Source: Streptomyces sp. TLI_105
GTDB taxonomy: Bacteria > Actinomycetota > Actinomycetes > Streptomycetales > Streptomycetaceae
Direction: 5' to 3'
NCBI RefSeq assembly: GCF_900105415.1
Contig: NZ_FNSM01000001.1
Span: forward strand, 1 to 64,000
DNA: 64,000 bases
Shown piece after piece: positions 51,820-61,039 of the stretch. A program made the translations under genes and the position numbers. Below the pieces are notes generated by a model. It worked only from the letters and a program-made list of their open reading frames with translations, was not told where the DNA came from and searched no databases. Position 1 is the first letter of the stretch. Every line of letters starts with the position of its first letter.

Positions 51820-52632
51820 GTGAACACCCTGCCGCCGCCGACCGGCCCGCTCCTCCAGCCGGTACGGGACCCGCGCGCCCGTGACCTCGCTCTCGACTAT
51901 GCGGACATGCACGCCCTGATTGCCGACCTGGTTCTGCCCGGCGACGCGTCGATGTACGTCATGAGCGCGATGGAAACCTCCCGCGAGCTCATCCGGCACT
52001 CCTACTACCGGTACGAGTTCGCCACCGTCGCCGTCACGCATTCCCTGTTCGCCCTGGAGCACGTCCTCGCCAAGCGTCTGGCCACGAACGAACCACTCCA
52101 CGGCCTGATCGAACGAGCCACCGGCGCAGGGCTCATCACGGCTGGACTCGCCGCCGAACTCGACCGCAGCCGACTGCTCCGCGACAAACTCACGCGGGGC
52201 GTCGAGTCAAGTGCCGCCCTCCACCCGATCCGGGCCGTCGCGATGGTGCGTGCCGTCTTCGATGCGGTCTCCTTGCTCCTTCGCCCATCGTCCGCAGCAG
52301 GGACGGCAGGCCCCGACGTGGGCGGAGCACAGCCCGAAGACGGACTCGCCGGGCTGTGGGAGGACCACCTGCGTGCACCGTTCCCCGACGGTTTCCGCGG
52401 CGTGGACTTCGGCGGCGTAGATCTGGTCCTCCTGGACGCCGACGTCGCCGGCCTCGTGCAGAGGGAGCTGAGCGGCGGGCTCGACGACAGTGGCATCGCT
52501 TACCTCTGGAGCTGCATCGCCGACCTCGAAAAGATCGTGCCCCTGATCAACGAGGAGTACTGCGCCTCCTACTTCACGGAACTTCGGACCATGGCCCAGG
52601 TCGCAGCGCCCTACATCCCCACCGCGACATGA
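51820..52632 (+). CDS. Hypothetical helical protein
   Basis: 270 residues from GTG 51820 (NTLPPPTGPLLQPVRDPRAR). Segments SMYVMSAMETSRELIRHSYY, TVAVTHSLFALEHVLAKRLA and LITAGLAAELDRSRLLRDKL are helical; the later part AYLWSCIADLEKIVPLINEE is also helical. The pattern resembles HEPN-like or DUF4145-like all-alpha proteins, but I see no definite RxxxxH motif. In-frame ATGs at 51712 and 51745 lie closer to the MITE remnant, and the ribosome-binding sites are poor for all, so the start is uncertain. Confidence 0.55.
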   Translation: MNTLPPPTGPLLQPVRDPRARDLALDYADMHALIADLVLPGDASMYVMSAMETSRELIRHSYYRYEFATVAVTHSLFALEHVLAKRLATNEPLHGLIERATGAGLITAGLAAELDRSRLLRDKLTRGVESSAALHPIRAVAMVRAVFDAVSLLLRPSSAAGTAGPDVGGAQPEDGLAGLWEDHLRAPFPDGFRGVDFGGVDLVLLDADVAGLVQRELSGGLDDSGIAYLWSCIADLEKIVPLINEEYCASYFTELRTMAQVAAPYIPTAT

Positions 52633-52686
52633 CCACCGGGTGAAACAGACTAGGGGGTGTGTCGGAAGTGCTCTAGGTTGGCTGAT

Positions 52687-53208
52687 GTGAGTGCGCGGGG
52701 GCGGAGTTACCGATATGTCGGACCGGTGGAGCTGAAGGATGCGGTCCTGCCCGGCAGCAACGGGTGCCGAATCAGCTCGGCAGCAGAATTCGACGACTGG
52801 ATCGCTGGGCGATCGGCGGCGGAGCTGGCCGAGCCGTTCACCTTCGTGGTCAGCACGGACGGTGTGCTCCGGCTGGCGCCGCGCCGGAGCGAGCACGTGG
52901 CCTGTGCCGGCGGAGACATGGTCCTGAGTGCCGGCGAGATCGGCTTCATACGTGAAGCGGGCTGGTGGGCTGTAGGCGAGGTCAGTAACCAGTCCACCGG
53001 TTACTGCCCGGACGTGGCCTCCTGGTCGGCAGTTGCCCGTGCCCTGAACCGTGTAGGGCTCAGGCGGCCCTCCAGCTTCACCCATGAGGTGGTGTTCCGG
53101 CGGTGTCCTGACTGCCAGGAGCACAACATCGTGCGCGAGGACGACTTCGTCTGCGTCTTCTGCGGCAGCGATCTGCCGCAGACGTGGAACGTGGATCCCA
53201 CCGCGTGA
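52687..53208 (+). CDS. Hypothetical protein with C-terminal zinc ribbon
   Basis: 173 residues from GTG 52687, with a TAGGTT box 7 nt upstream suggesting a leaderless mRNA. N-terminal alpha/beta body (VGPVELKDAVLPGSNGCRIS, FTFVVSTDGVLRLAPRRSEH, GEIGFIREAGWWAVGEVSNQ) and a C-terminal ribbon CPDCQEHN...CVFCGSDLP with two CxxC knuckles. Function unknown. It lies between an IS5-like end (52652) and an IS5 transposase fragment (53219). Confidence 0.6.
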   Translation: MSARGRSYRYVGPVELKDAVLPGSNGCRISSAAEFDDWIAGRSAAELAEPFTFVVSTDGVLRLAPRRSEHVACAGGDMVLSAGEIGFIREAGWWAVGEVSNQSTGYCPDVASWSAVARALNRVGLRRPSSFTHEVVFRRCPDCQEHNIVREDDFVCVFCGSDLPQTWNVDPTA

Positions 53209-53218
53209 CGGCCGAGGG

Positions 53219-53393
53219 TCACAGCCACTCGTTGATGGCCGTGATGAGGACGGTCGCCTCGTAGCGGACGGCGAGCTTGTCGTATCGCGTGGCGACAGCG
53301 CGGTGTCTCTTGAGGCGATTGATCCCGCACTCGAGCGCGTGACGCTCGCGGTAGTCGACCGGGTCGAAACGCGGCGGGCGCGAGGCCCCGCGT
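53219..53393 (-). pseudogene. IS5 transposase C-terminal fragment
   Basis: The minus strand encodes [20 protein letters not shown], then [20 protein letters not shown], nearly the same as the end of the transposase at 57368-58242. The sequence above 53393 is unrelated. It is a leftover of a second copy of that IS type. Confidence 0.85.
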
Positions 53394-53567
53394 CGCGGTG
53401 AATCGGAGCAGGAGCATGCACAGGGAGGCCGACGCAGAGAAGGACAGCGGCTGCGTGAGGGAGCCGTCGCGCGCTCCGGCAAGGAGTACGCCCATCGCCG
53501 GCGGCGCGGGACGTCGGACCGGCCGGGCCGACCTACCGCGCCGCCGCCGCGCCGCGCGAGCCCGGTG

Positions 53568-54968
53568 CTACTTGAGCATGTAGGCCGCCTCCACCCGCTG
53601 GAGGTGGATCACGACGTCGTACGACTCCGAGAGCCGGATCTGCGGAGCGTCCGCGATCCCGGGGTAGGTGGCGCCGATGTTCTTGACGGTGCGCGGCACG
53701 GCGAGCCAGGCGCGGGCCGCCGCCGGAGTGTTACGCAGGTCCACCACGAAGTCGCGGTACCGTACCCGGTCCAGGGTGTGCTCGGCGGTGCCGGGCGCGG
53801 CCGGGCCGACGGTGAAGCGGTGGACGCCGCCGTCTGGGCCGAAGGCGTTGAACGAGCCGTGGTCGAAGGTAAGGCCGACACTGAGGTAGCCGCCGCCCAG
53901 CTGCTCGCGGAGGAAGTCGCCCTGGACCTTCGGGTAGGCGCCGGGGATGTAGGTCTTGAGGGCGATGTGGCCGTTGTGGGCGGCGAGCACGATCTTGTCA
54001 CCGGTTTGCTGCTGCCACCAGGCGACGTTCTCCGCCATGATCCGGTCACGGTAGAGCATGAGGTCAGGGACGCTCTGGGGGTCGTCCCAGTCGAAGGCGA
54101 ACAGCGTGGTCATCTGATGGATCGCGGTGGCGTGCTGGACGGCCCAGGCGTGCGCGTCGGCGTCGGCGCCCGTGCCGGGCCGCTGCTTGAGCAGGGCCAC
54201 CGCCCGGCCGGTCCGCTCGGCGAGCTCCTTGCGTTCGGCCATCGGCTTCGACAGGTAGTCGTTGACGTACGTCTCGGCGTCGGTGGCGGGCCGCAGACCC
54301 CGGTACAGCTCGGCGAGCCGCGGGGTGAGGTCGGGGCGGGCCACGGCCGCGTAGGCGCTCACCTTGTCGTACAGCTCCGCGCCGGCGAAGCCGCCGTCAT
54401 CGCCGACGAAGCGGACCGGGTCGTTGGGGTGCTGGACGTTGTACGCGCGGATCCACTGGAGCAGATCGCGGTACTCGGCGTTGTTCCACCACCGGTAAGT
54501 ACCCTGGAACTCCTCGTCCATGATCTGCTTCAAGTCGCCCTCGCCACGCAGCAGGTAGGCATCGAGCCGCAGTCCGGTGCTCCACGGCGCTTCGAGGGCA
54601 AAGGCCCGGAAGCCCTTCTCCTCCACCAGGTACCGCAAGATGCGGTGCTTGACGGTGAGGAACTCGTGCGAGCTGTGGGTGGCCTCGCCCAGGCCCACCA
54701 CCCGGGCGTCACCGACCATCCGGCCGAACGGGCGCAGGTCGGCCAGACCGCCACGGGGCTCGGTGGTGCGCAGCGGATGGGCCACCCGGCCCAGGGCCGC
54801 CTCGGGAGAGCGGAACGCGGCGGCCACGACCTCCTCCGGGCCGGCGGCCACGGCGGCATGGGCAGAGGCCGGGGCAGGTGGGGTGGCGGCGGAGGCGGCC
54901 GGGGCGACGGCCAGGGTGGCACCGAGCGGGACGAGCAGGGCGGCGAGCAGGACCTTGTGCGTGTTCAT
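53568..54968 (-). CDS. Erythromycin esterase family protein, secreted
   Basis: 466 residues. Signal peptide ([20 protein letters not shown]). The family motif is [15 protein letters not shown] with Glu95, His98 and Glu102, matching the catalytic Glu-His region of EreA/EreB. Further family segments are [32 protein letters not shown] and [16 protein letters not shown]. EreA/B hydrolyse the macrolide lactone ring, but most actinobacterial relatives have unknown substrates, and export makes classical macrolide resistance uncertain. Stands alone and appears intact. Confidence 0.85.
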   Translation of the reverse strand: MNTHKVLLAALLVPLGATLAVAPAASAATPPAPASAHAAVAAGPEEVVAAAFRSPEAALGRVAHPLRTTEPRGGLADLRPFGRMVGDARVVGLGEATHSSHEFLTVKHRILRYLVEEKGFRAFALEAPWSTGLRLDAYLLRGEGDLKQIMDEEFQGTYRWWNNAEYRDLLQWIRAYNVQHPNDPVRFVGDDGGFAGAELYDKVSAYAAVARPDLTPRLAELYRGLRPATDAETYVNDYLSKPMAERKELAERTGRAVALLKQRPGTGADADAHAWAVQHATAIHQMTTLFAFDWDDPQSVPDLMLYRDRIMAENVAWWQQQTGDKIVLAAHNGHIALKTYIPGAYPKVQGDFLREQLGGGYLSVGLTFDHGSFNAFGPDGGVHRFTVGPAAPGTAEHTLDRVRYRDFVVDLRNTPAAARAWLAVPRTVKNIGATYPGIADAPQIRLSESYDVVIHLQRVEAAYMLK

Positions 54969-55084
54969 GGACCCAACTCTCGCCGCGCGGGAGCACCCCG
55001 GACCATCCCGTACACCCCCCGACCGGCCGGGGAGTCAGCTACACCATCGGTGGGCGGGAGGCTAGGACCCCGGTGCCGGTCCCG

Positions 55085-55341
55085 GTCCCGGTCCCGGTCG
55101 AGGATGGACTCCATGGAGTCGTCGACGGACAGGATGAAGCAGGCGGAGACCTGCTGGAGCTGGGGTGTGCCGACGTTGAACCAGACCGGCGAGTTGAAGC
55201 TGAAGATCTGGTGCAGGAGGGCGTAGGCCAGCTCGTGCTCGAAGATCTCGGCGTCGGCGGGCGAGGCGAAGTAGCCGTAGTCCTCGCCGGCCTTCGTATA
55301 CGTCTTCACGATCCGGTCGATGAGCTGCTTCGGCTGGGCTG
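55085..55341 (-). pseudogene. nrdJ: Class II ribonucleotide reductase fragment
   Basis: The minus strand reads QLIDRIVKTYTKAGEDYGYF, HELAYALLHQIFSFNSPVWF and QLQQVSACFILSVDDSMESI, a strongly conserved stretch near the N terminus of the B12-dependent ribonucleotide reductase of Streptomyces. It contains the substrate-site Cys in SACFILSVDDSM. The rest of this roughly 950-residue enzyme is absent, and the fragment ends in a GGTCCC simple repeat (55076-55100). It is a displaced fragment, not a gene. Confidence 0.85.
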
Positions 55342-55457
55342 AAGGGTGGCCGTGCCGGACGGCTGGAGGACAGGCCCGCTAGGCCTTGCCCGGCGGATCA
55401 TGGCCGGGGCTGCGGCGTCTGACGCGGCACCTCGCCGCGTTGCCGAAACGTCCCGAC

Positions 55458-55580
55458 AGCCACGTTCTCCCGGATGCCGCGGGCGGTCCGGGCGGAGAAG
55501 GACGCGGCCGGCGACATCGACTGGCTGGTGTCGGTCGGCTTGACGATCGTGCGAGCCCACCAGCACGTCATGGAGGGCTT
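55458..55580 (+). pseudogene. IS5 transposase fragment
   Basis: AEKDAAGDIDWLVSVGLTIV, then RAHQHVMEGFRGYF, matches the middle of the transposase at 47828-48687. The catalytic Asp of VSVDSTIV is Gly here. Neither end nor partner frame is left. Confidence 0.7.
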
Positions 55581-55636
55581 CCGAGGGTACTTCGGATCGG
55601 TCACCATGGAGGTCCGTCGGCGATCCGGGGGTGGGG

Positions 55637-56134
55637 ATGAGCGAGGGTGGGGACGTTCTGGACGGGCAACCGGAGCAGGTCGGACCCGCGCCGTGGCTGG
55701 CGCTGGCCTGTCTGGTCGGCCTGTTTCTGGCCTACGTCGTGCTGACGAACTTCACCGGAGAGCTGCGGACGGCGCTGTGGGGCGAGCCCGGGACCGTGAC
55801 CGAAGTCAGCTGCCGGACGTACGACAACACCGTGGCCAATGCGGGAACGTCGACGTCCTGCTCGGGTGCCTTCACCCCGGACGACGGTGGCTCGTCGTTC
55901 GACGTCCCCGTCGAGGGCGACATCGATTCGCAACCGGTTCGTGCGTGGCTGGTGGACGGTACGTCCGGCACCGCGTACGTCTCACCAACGGTGTGGGCGG
56001 GGATGCTCCCGGTGGGGCTGTCCCTCCTCCTGGCCGGCCTCCCGGCGGCGGTGACGGTCAAGCGCGTGCGCCGCGTCCACGCACAGCGCCCTAGAAAGCC
56101 GCTTCAAGGATCAGACCCAGAGTCGAGTGCGTGA
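55637..56134 (+). CDS. Two-helix membrane protein
   Basis: 165 residues from ATG 55637. Membrane helices at about 18-40 (PWLALACLVGLFLAYVVLTN) and 120-143 (SPTVWAGMLPVGLSLLLAGL) flank an external loop with two Cys (VTEVSCRTYDNTVANAGTST, SCSGAF). The C-terminal tail is basic. Family not recognised; DUF3592-like topology but without its sequence. Probably intact. Confidence 0.6.
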   Translation: MSEGGDVLDGQPEQVGPAPWLALACLVGLFLAYVVLTNFTGELRTALWGEPGTVTEVSCRTYDNTVANAGTSTSCSGAFTPDDGGSSFDVPVEGDIDSQPVRAWLVDGTSGTAYVSPTVWAGMLPVGLSLLLAGLPAAVTVKRVRRVHAQRPRKPLQGSDPESSA

Positions 56135-56919
56135 TCGACGACGACGAGCACGACGGGTACAGCGAGCACGTCACCTGACTCGGCATCGACAAACCGGGCC
56201 TCTGGCCAGGGCAGCGGCCCGCGACCGAGGGCCCGGCTCCCTCCGTGCGCCCCGTAGCGGCGCTGGCCTGCTGAGTCGTCCGCCATCTACGCTGCTCAGC
56301 CCCGCCAAGAAGCGCGCTCATCCGCCAACTGAAGCACTCAGTCACAGCGACTGCGATGACGTGCGCGAACGAGCCAGCGGGTCCGCAAGCCCGAACTAGA
56401 AGCGCTGTACGACGATCTGAGGGGCAATCACCACCCTGGATGACCAAGGCTTCGGAAGAGGGCGCCAGGCCGTCAGATCTCCGTACAGGCGCCTTCTGTA
56501 GAGTCTCGCGGCCTGTCTCGGCTGCCGATCTTGTGGCCTGCGGGTTCGCCCGCTTGTCTCACGCCTTGTCGGACGCTCGGCGTCTCAGCTCCGTGTCGGA
56601 AATCGCCGGTGACGGCGAGCGGCTGCGGCGGCGCAACCCGCTGAACTGAGGTACCGGCAAGAGCTGTGTCACCAGCACCCCGAACTGCAGCCGCTTCCCA
56701 CGGTGGGCGCCATGCCAGCGGCTGCGACCCGTTCCAGAGAGGGGGCGCCCGTCAAGCCCAGGCGTCCACGCATCCGATCAGCAGCAGGCGGCGGTCACGA
56801 GGCCTGCTCGGCGCCCAGTGAACGCCCTGCCGCCCCGGATCCACATCCTCTCCGGACAGGCCCAGGCGTCCTGGCGTAAAGCCGGGGAGCAGTGAGAGCG
56901 CGGCCGCTACCGTCGGGCC
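56135..56919. other. 785-bp stretch without a supported gene
   Basis: Short open frames on both strands are of mixed quality and match no family. A plus-strand frame ending at 56649 (SAADLVACGFARLSHALSDA) is the best candidate for a gene relic. A TACCGT box lies 6 nt before the ATG at 56920. Confidence 0.3.
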
Positions 56920-57346
56920 ATGGAGACCGTCATCACCGCAGTGATAGCCGCGATCGCCGCTGTCGGCGGCGGCCTGATCGGAAGATCCGCTGGGCTTAAG
57001 ACCGTCCAACTCACTGCTGAGGCCGCACGCGCCGCCACGCACTATGCCACCCAGCGCGACACCATCGTCGAGTTCCTCGCAGCCGCCGACAGAGAAATGA
57101 CACTGGCCTGGGAGGCTGAGGCCGGCCGCGCCGACCACACCGGCTACGCGCACACCCGGGCACAGGACGAAGCGCACCTGGCGTCCCGCCGCGCCCTGAC
57201 GCTGATCGAGTTGACCAACGCCCCCGAGGTAGGAGCCCAGGCCCACGCGGTATTGGTCGGCCTGCGTAGGGCACGTGCGACAAAGGACTGGGAACCGTTC
57301 AAAGCAGCCCGGGCCCGGCTGATCTCCACCGCCCGAAACCACCTAG
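56920..57346 (+). CDS. Membrane-anchored hypothetical protein, cut by IS
   Basis: About 142 native residues. N-terminal hydrophobic helix (ITAVIAAIAAVGGGLIGRSA), then a helical body TVQLTAEAARAATHYATQRD and SRRALTLIELTNAPEVGAQA. The plan is the same as for the protein at 5284-5904. An IS5 element inserted in a CTAG at 57343 replaces the last few codons; the present frame stops inside the IS at 57384. If the IS and the adjoining MITE are removed, the frame ends NHLDTL then stop, so very little of the protein is lost. Confidence 0.65.
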
Positions 57347-58286
57347 GGCGTGTTGTGAAAGTGCTGGTCACAGCCATTCGTTGATGGCTGCGACCAGTAC
57401 GGTCGCTTCGTAGCGGACGGCGAGTTTGTCGTACCGGGTGGCGACGGCCCGGTGGCGCTTGAGCCGGTTGATCCCGCACTCGACCGCGTGCCGCTGCTTG
57501 TAGTCGTCCTTGTTGAACTTCGGCGGGCGGCCGCCGCGCGAGCCGCGCTTCAGCCGGTTGCGCACCCGGTCCGCAGGCACCGGAATCGTTGCCTTGATTC
57601 CGCGTCTGCGCAGGTAGGAGCGGTTGCTCCGGGAGTCGTACGCCTTGTCGGCCCGCACCCGGTCCGGACGCTTGCGCGGCCTGCCGAGCCCGACCCGGGG
57701 CACCCGGATCGCCTCCAGGACCGGCTCGAACTGCGGGGAATCGCCGCGCTGCCCGGCCGTGATCACCACCGACAGGGGCTTCTGCCCCTGCTCGACCGCG
57801 AGGTGGATCTTGCTGGTCAGGCCGCCACGGGAGCGTCCGAGGCCGTGGTCGGCCGGCTCGACGAAGACACCGCCGGGCGGCTCCTTTTGGAGGTCCCCCT
57901 TTTCGCAGCCCCGGCGGCGTGCTGGTGGGCCCGGCAGACGGTGGAGTCGACGTTCACGTCCCAGGTGATCAGGCCCTTCGCGTCCGCTTCGGCCTGGAGC
58001 CGGGTGAGGATCCGGGCCCAGGTCCCATCCCGCTGCCAGCGGCGGAAGAGATCGTAGACCCGGTCCCACGGCCCGTAACGTTCGGGCACGTCCCGCCAGG
58101 GGGCGCCGGTCCGGGTCCGCCACCGTATGCCGTCTATCAGCTGCCGCCGCGTCCACACCTGCGGCCGGCCCGGCTTGATGCCCATCGGCAGCAAGGGCTC
58201 AAGCCGGGCCCACTGGCCGTTCGTCAGATCACCACGTCCCACGACAAGTGATCATCAACGAACAAGATCCACTTTCGCAACAGACC
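57347..58286 (-). mobile_element. IS5-family element in CTAG target
   Basis: 940 bp, with CTAG at 57343-57346 and 58287-58290. Inverted ends GGGCGTGTTGTGAAAGTGCT and the complement of GGTCTGTTGCGAAAGTGGAT. The transposase is on the minus strand in two frames. Its right-hand CTAG is also the left boundary of the 148-bp MITE. Confidence 0.85.
57368..58242 (-). CDS. IS5-family transposase with frameshift site
   Basis: Frame one from ATG 58242: [40 protein letters not shown], and the first Asp in [18 protein letters not shown]. At AAAAGGGGGACC (about 57893-57904) the frame shifts into [38 protein letters not shown] (Asp) and [20 protein letters not shown] (Glu) to 57368. An A4G5 run is a typical slippery site for programmed frameshifting in this subgroup, so the protein can probably be made. 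Confidence 0.85.
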
Positions 58287-58290
58287 CTAG

Positions 58291-58438
58291 TGTCCTGAGT
58301 CGGAAGTCTTTAGGTAGATCTCTGCTTCGATCGACCGGCGGCCGCGCCCGCTTCTCACCAGGTTGGGGCTCGACTTGGAACCGTCGGCCCGAAGGCCGGA
58401 GGCTGAGAGAACTACCCAAGAATCTCCGACTCAGGACA
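58291..58438. mobile_element. 148-bp MITE with CTAG target duplication
   Basis: The inverted ends are TGTCCTGAGTCGGA (58291-58304) and its complement (58425-58438), flanked by CTAG on both sides (58287-58290 and 58439-58442). There is no ORF inside. The ends differ from those of the three IS5 elements in this window, so the mobilising transposase is elsewhere in the genome. Confidence 0.8.
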
Positions 58439-58529
58439 CTAGACACCCTGTGACCTTTTCGGCCCCGGAGTTAAGCAGCGCCGCCGTTTGCGGCTGGTGA
58501 CACGGTCGAGCGGCAGAAGCCGGTGGCGC

Positions 58530-58990
58530 CGACGAAGGAGTGGACCGTCCGCACCCGAGGGGAGCCGGAGATTGCTGAGGTGATGTGCAGCTTCATGCTC
58601 CGGCTGGTCGTCTCGGACAGTTCCCCCTCCCTGTCCCCGCCGAGGCTGTCTACCGTGTCTCGGACCCCTACGCCGTCCAGATGACGTTCCACACCGGCGC
58701 GGAGGAAACCGTCGAATGGGTCTTCTCGCGCGAACTGCTGACCGGAGACGTCCGCACTCCCGTCGGCACTGGGGACGTGCGCGTGTGGCCCTCCATGAAG
58801 AGGAAGGGCACCATGTGCATCGCTCTCAGCTCACCCGAAGGCGAGGCGCTGATGCATGCCCCGACCGGCGCCCTCCAAGCATTCCTGCGGGCCACACACA
58901 AAACCGTCCCCCCGGCGCGGAACGCAAGCACGTCGATGTCAACGCCGCCTTTCCAGACAGCGGACCGCCGCCAGTGGACTCGCCGCAACG
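58530..58990 (+). pseudogene. SsgA-like (SALP) protein gene, twice frameshifted
   Basis: The parts in order are CSFMLRLVVSDSS, then in a second frame VPAEAVYRVSDPYAVQMTFH, VEWVFSRELLTGDVRTPVGT, GDVRVWPSMKRKGTMCIALS and SPEGEALMHAP, then in a third frame PPGAERKHVDVNAAFP. This is the SsgA/SsgB family that guides sporulation septum placement in Streptomyces. Each frame change is explained by one base missing in a C run (near 58620 and 58912). The gene cannot yield a full protein. Confidence 0.85.
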
Positions 58991-59014
58991 GAAGAACAAC
59001 AACGCCTGAGCCAT

Positions 59015-59049
59015 GCATGCGAACCCGTACGAAAGGCGGGTTCGCATGC
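59015..59049. terminator. Hairpin terminator after ssgA-like remnant
   Basis: GCATGCGAACCCG (59015-59027) pairs perfectly with CGGGTTCGCATGC (59037-59049) around a 9-nt loop. It lies just downstream of the broken ssgA-like gene. Confidence 0.7.
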
Positions 59050-59195
59050 ACTCCCCATGGCGGTCAGACACCGGAACGACCGGGAACGCACAGTCCGAAG
59101 AGTTTTCGGCACAGGCAGTCAGGTCCGATACCGAGCTCCCGGAACCTCAGCACTCCCTACGCCAGGCAGGCTCTACATCACCCACGACTGGGGCG

Positions 59196-59533
59196 ACAGC
59201 ACCACCGCACACAAGCGGGGAGCAAAGCAGCAGGCTCCTCGAACGCATCGGCGCAGGCACGGCCATCCCCACGCAAGCGAGTGGGAGTCGTCATCGACGA
59301 CCAGCGGCGCCAGATCGCCGAGACCGTCCCCGCAGGCACGAGGATCAAGGGATGCTGCCCCGATCGCCCAGCTCCTGCCCAGGGCCATCCCTGCCGGTGC
59401 AGGAAGCAGTAAAGGGCAAGCGTGGCAGTGAGCACACCGCAGGGCATGGTCAGTACACCGGCAACAGTCATCGCACCCGCGGCATGGCGACCAGAACGAC
59501 CGGAGCACAGGCCATCCCCCGCGAGCGGTGGGC
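59196..59533. CRISPR. Decayed CRISPR array (5 recognisable units)
   Basis: Units start at about 59196, 59258, 59319, 59381 and 59506. The spacing is 61-62 bp with one missing position near 59443. Best copies: GGCCATCCCCACGCAAGCGA and AGGGCCATCCCTGCCGGTGC. The third unit (CCGTCCCCGCAGGCACGAGG) has lost most of its 3' half. Confidence 0.7.
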
Positions 59534-59711
59534 GCCAACAGTCCTACTCGCGGGTTACTTGTCCTCTGGTGTCCGGGGTGGGAGTCGGGGGTGGTATCCG
59601 CTGCTGTGTTTCGCTCTCCTGCCATGGCCGCAGCAATGCGGGCGGGCCGAGCACTGGCTTGCAGGGCCGACCGGGCGCGCGGCACCCTGACAGTCGAGGG
59701 CAGGTGCTGAT

Positions 59712-60584
59712 ATGCACACCAGCGACGAGATCTACCACCGTGTGCTCTGGGACCCGCGGTTCGACCCCGAGCGGTTCGTGATGGGGATCGCGGAGCGCGG
59801 TGCCCCGCCCAAGCGCGTTCTGCTCGGCGACTTCGTGCCGGGCGGGGAGATCCCCTGGCACCGGGTGGTGTTCTTCGAGGCGGACGGCCAGGTCGTCTGG
59901 GACCGCGCTTCCGGCGTCGACAGGCTCGATGAGACCCTCGTCGGGCAGGTCGGTCCTGTGCCGGCCCCGGCGCCCTGCGACATCCTCGCCGTCCCGCCGA
60001 CGAACCGCACCGCCGTCGCCTGGCTGCCGCCGGCGGAGCTGTGGCCGCCGATCCAGCACATTCGCCGCGAACACGACCGGCAGATCCGCCGCTGGCCGCC
60101 GCACGTCAACGTGCTCTTCGGTTTCGTCCCCGAGGCCGAGTTCGCCCGGGCGCTGCCGCTGGTCGCCGCGGCGCTCGCCGAGACGCCGCCGTTCACCGCC
60201 CGCCTGGCAGGCGTCCACTGGTTCGGCCATCGCCAGGACGCCACCGTCTGGCTCGACCCGGCCGCCGCCGACCACGAGCCCTGGTCACGGCTGTGGGAGT
60301 CCCTGGAGCTCCGCTTCCCGCTGTGCGGATCGCACTCTCACGGCTTCACCCCCCACCTGTCCCTCGGTCGTACCCCGGACCCGCACCTCCTCGCCCGCAA
60401 GGCGGAGGCTCTCCTCGGCCCCATGACGGCCCGGGTCGACGAGCTGGTCGTACTCTCCCGGCGCGGCGACGAGCCGATGCGGGCCCGGGCCCGCATCATG
60501 CTCGGCAGCGGCGACGTACGTCACCCGGAGAATCCGGCCTTTCCGGGCAGCCCTTCGCCCTCACCGCCCCCTCCAGAGCGATGA
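59712..60584 (+). CDS. MJ1316 domain plus 2H phosphoesterase, RNA-repair-like
   Basis: 290 residues. The N-terminal domain (1-75: [20 protein letters not shown], then [19 protein letters not shown]) is the MJ1316/DUF504-type RNA cyclic-phosphate end-recognition domain. The C-terminal part is a LigT-like 2H phosphoesterase with motifs [10 protein letters not shown] and FTPHLSLGR (first motif HxN rather than HxT). Together they suggest hydrolysis of 2',3'-cyclic phosphates on RNA ends, acting in the cytoplasm in repair or processing. It lies between two decayed CRISPR arrays. The Pro/Ser tail is disordered. Confidence 0.8.
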   Translation: MHTSDEIYHRVLWDPRFDPERFVMGIAERGAPPKRVLLGDFVPGGEIPWHRVVFFEADGQVVWDRASGVDRLDETLVGQVGPVPAPAPCDILAVPPTNRTAVAWLPPAELWPPIQHIRREHDRQIRRWPPHVNVLFGFVPEAEFARALPLVAAALAETPPFTARLAGVHWFGHRQDATVWLDPAAADHEPWSRLWESLELRFPLCGSHSHGFTPHLSLGRTPDPHLLARKAEALLGPMTARVDELVVLSRRGDEPMRARARIMLGSGDVRHPENPAFPGSPSPSPPPPER

Positions 60585-61039
60585 TCCTTCGCCCGAAGCC
60601 CCTCTCCCCCAGCCACGCCCGCACCGCCCCGGAGGAACGCGCCACCCACTGCACCTCAACGGAGACCCTGATGAAAGCCTCCTGTCCGGAGCAACTGCGA
60701 TGCCGCAATGGGCGCCCCGAACGCGGCCTCGGCCGGCGAGCCGGTGCATCCGGACGTGTCTCCTTCACCCCACGTCATGAAGCACATCACGTCAGGCCGT
60801 GAGCTGGCCGTTGACGCGGTACGCGGTACTCCTCGAACAGGCATCGAGTCCCATTTCAGTATTCACGCCGGCGCGCGTCACTACGAACAACGGACACGAT
60901 CGGAGGGCCTGCCCGACCAGGACTTGCCCGGCCGATCACGATCCCGGCCGCCCCGGGATGTGAGTCGCCCGGCCCCAGCGGTCGGACTGCCGACCACACG
61001 GAAAGCAGCCATTCGACCCGAGTGAGAATTCCGCTTCCT
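60585..61039. other. Intergenic, nothing recognised
   Basis: 455 bp between the RNA-repair-like gene and the next CRISPR relic. Open frames here have no recognisable domain. Confidence 0.3.
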
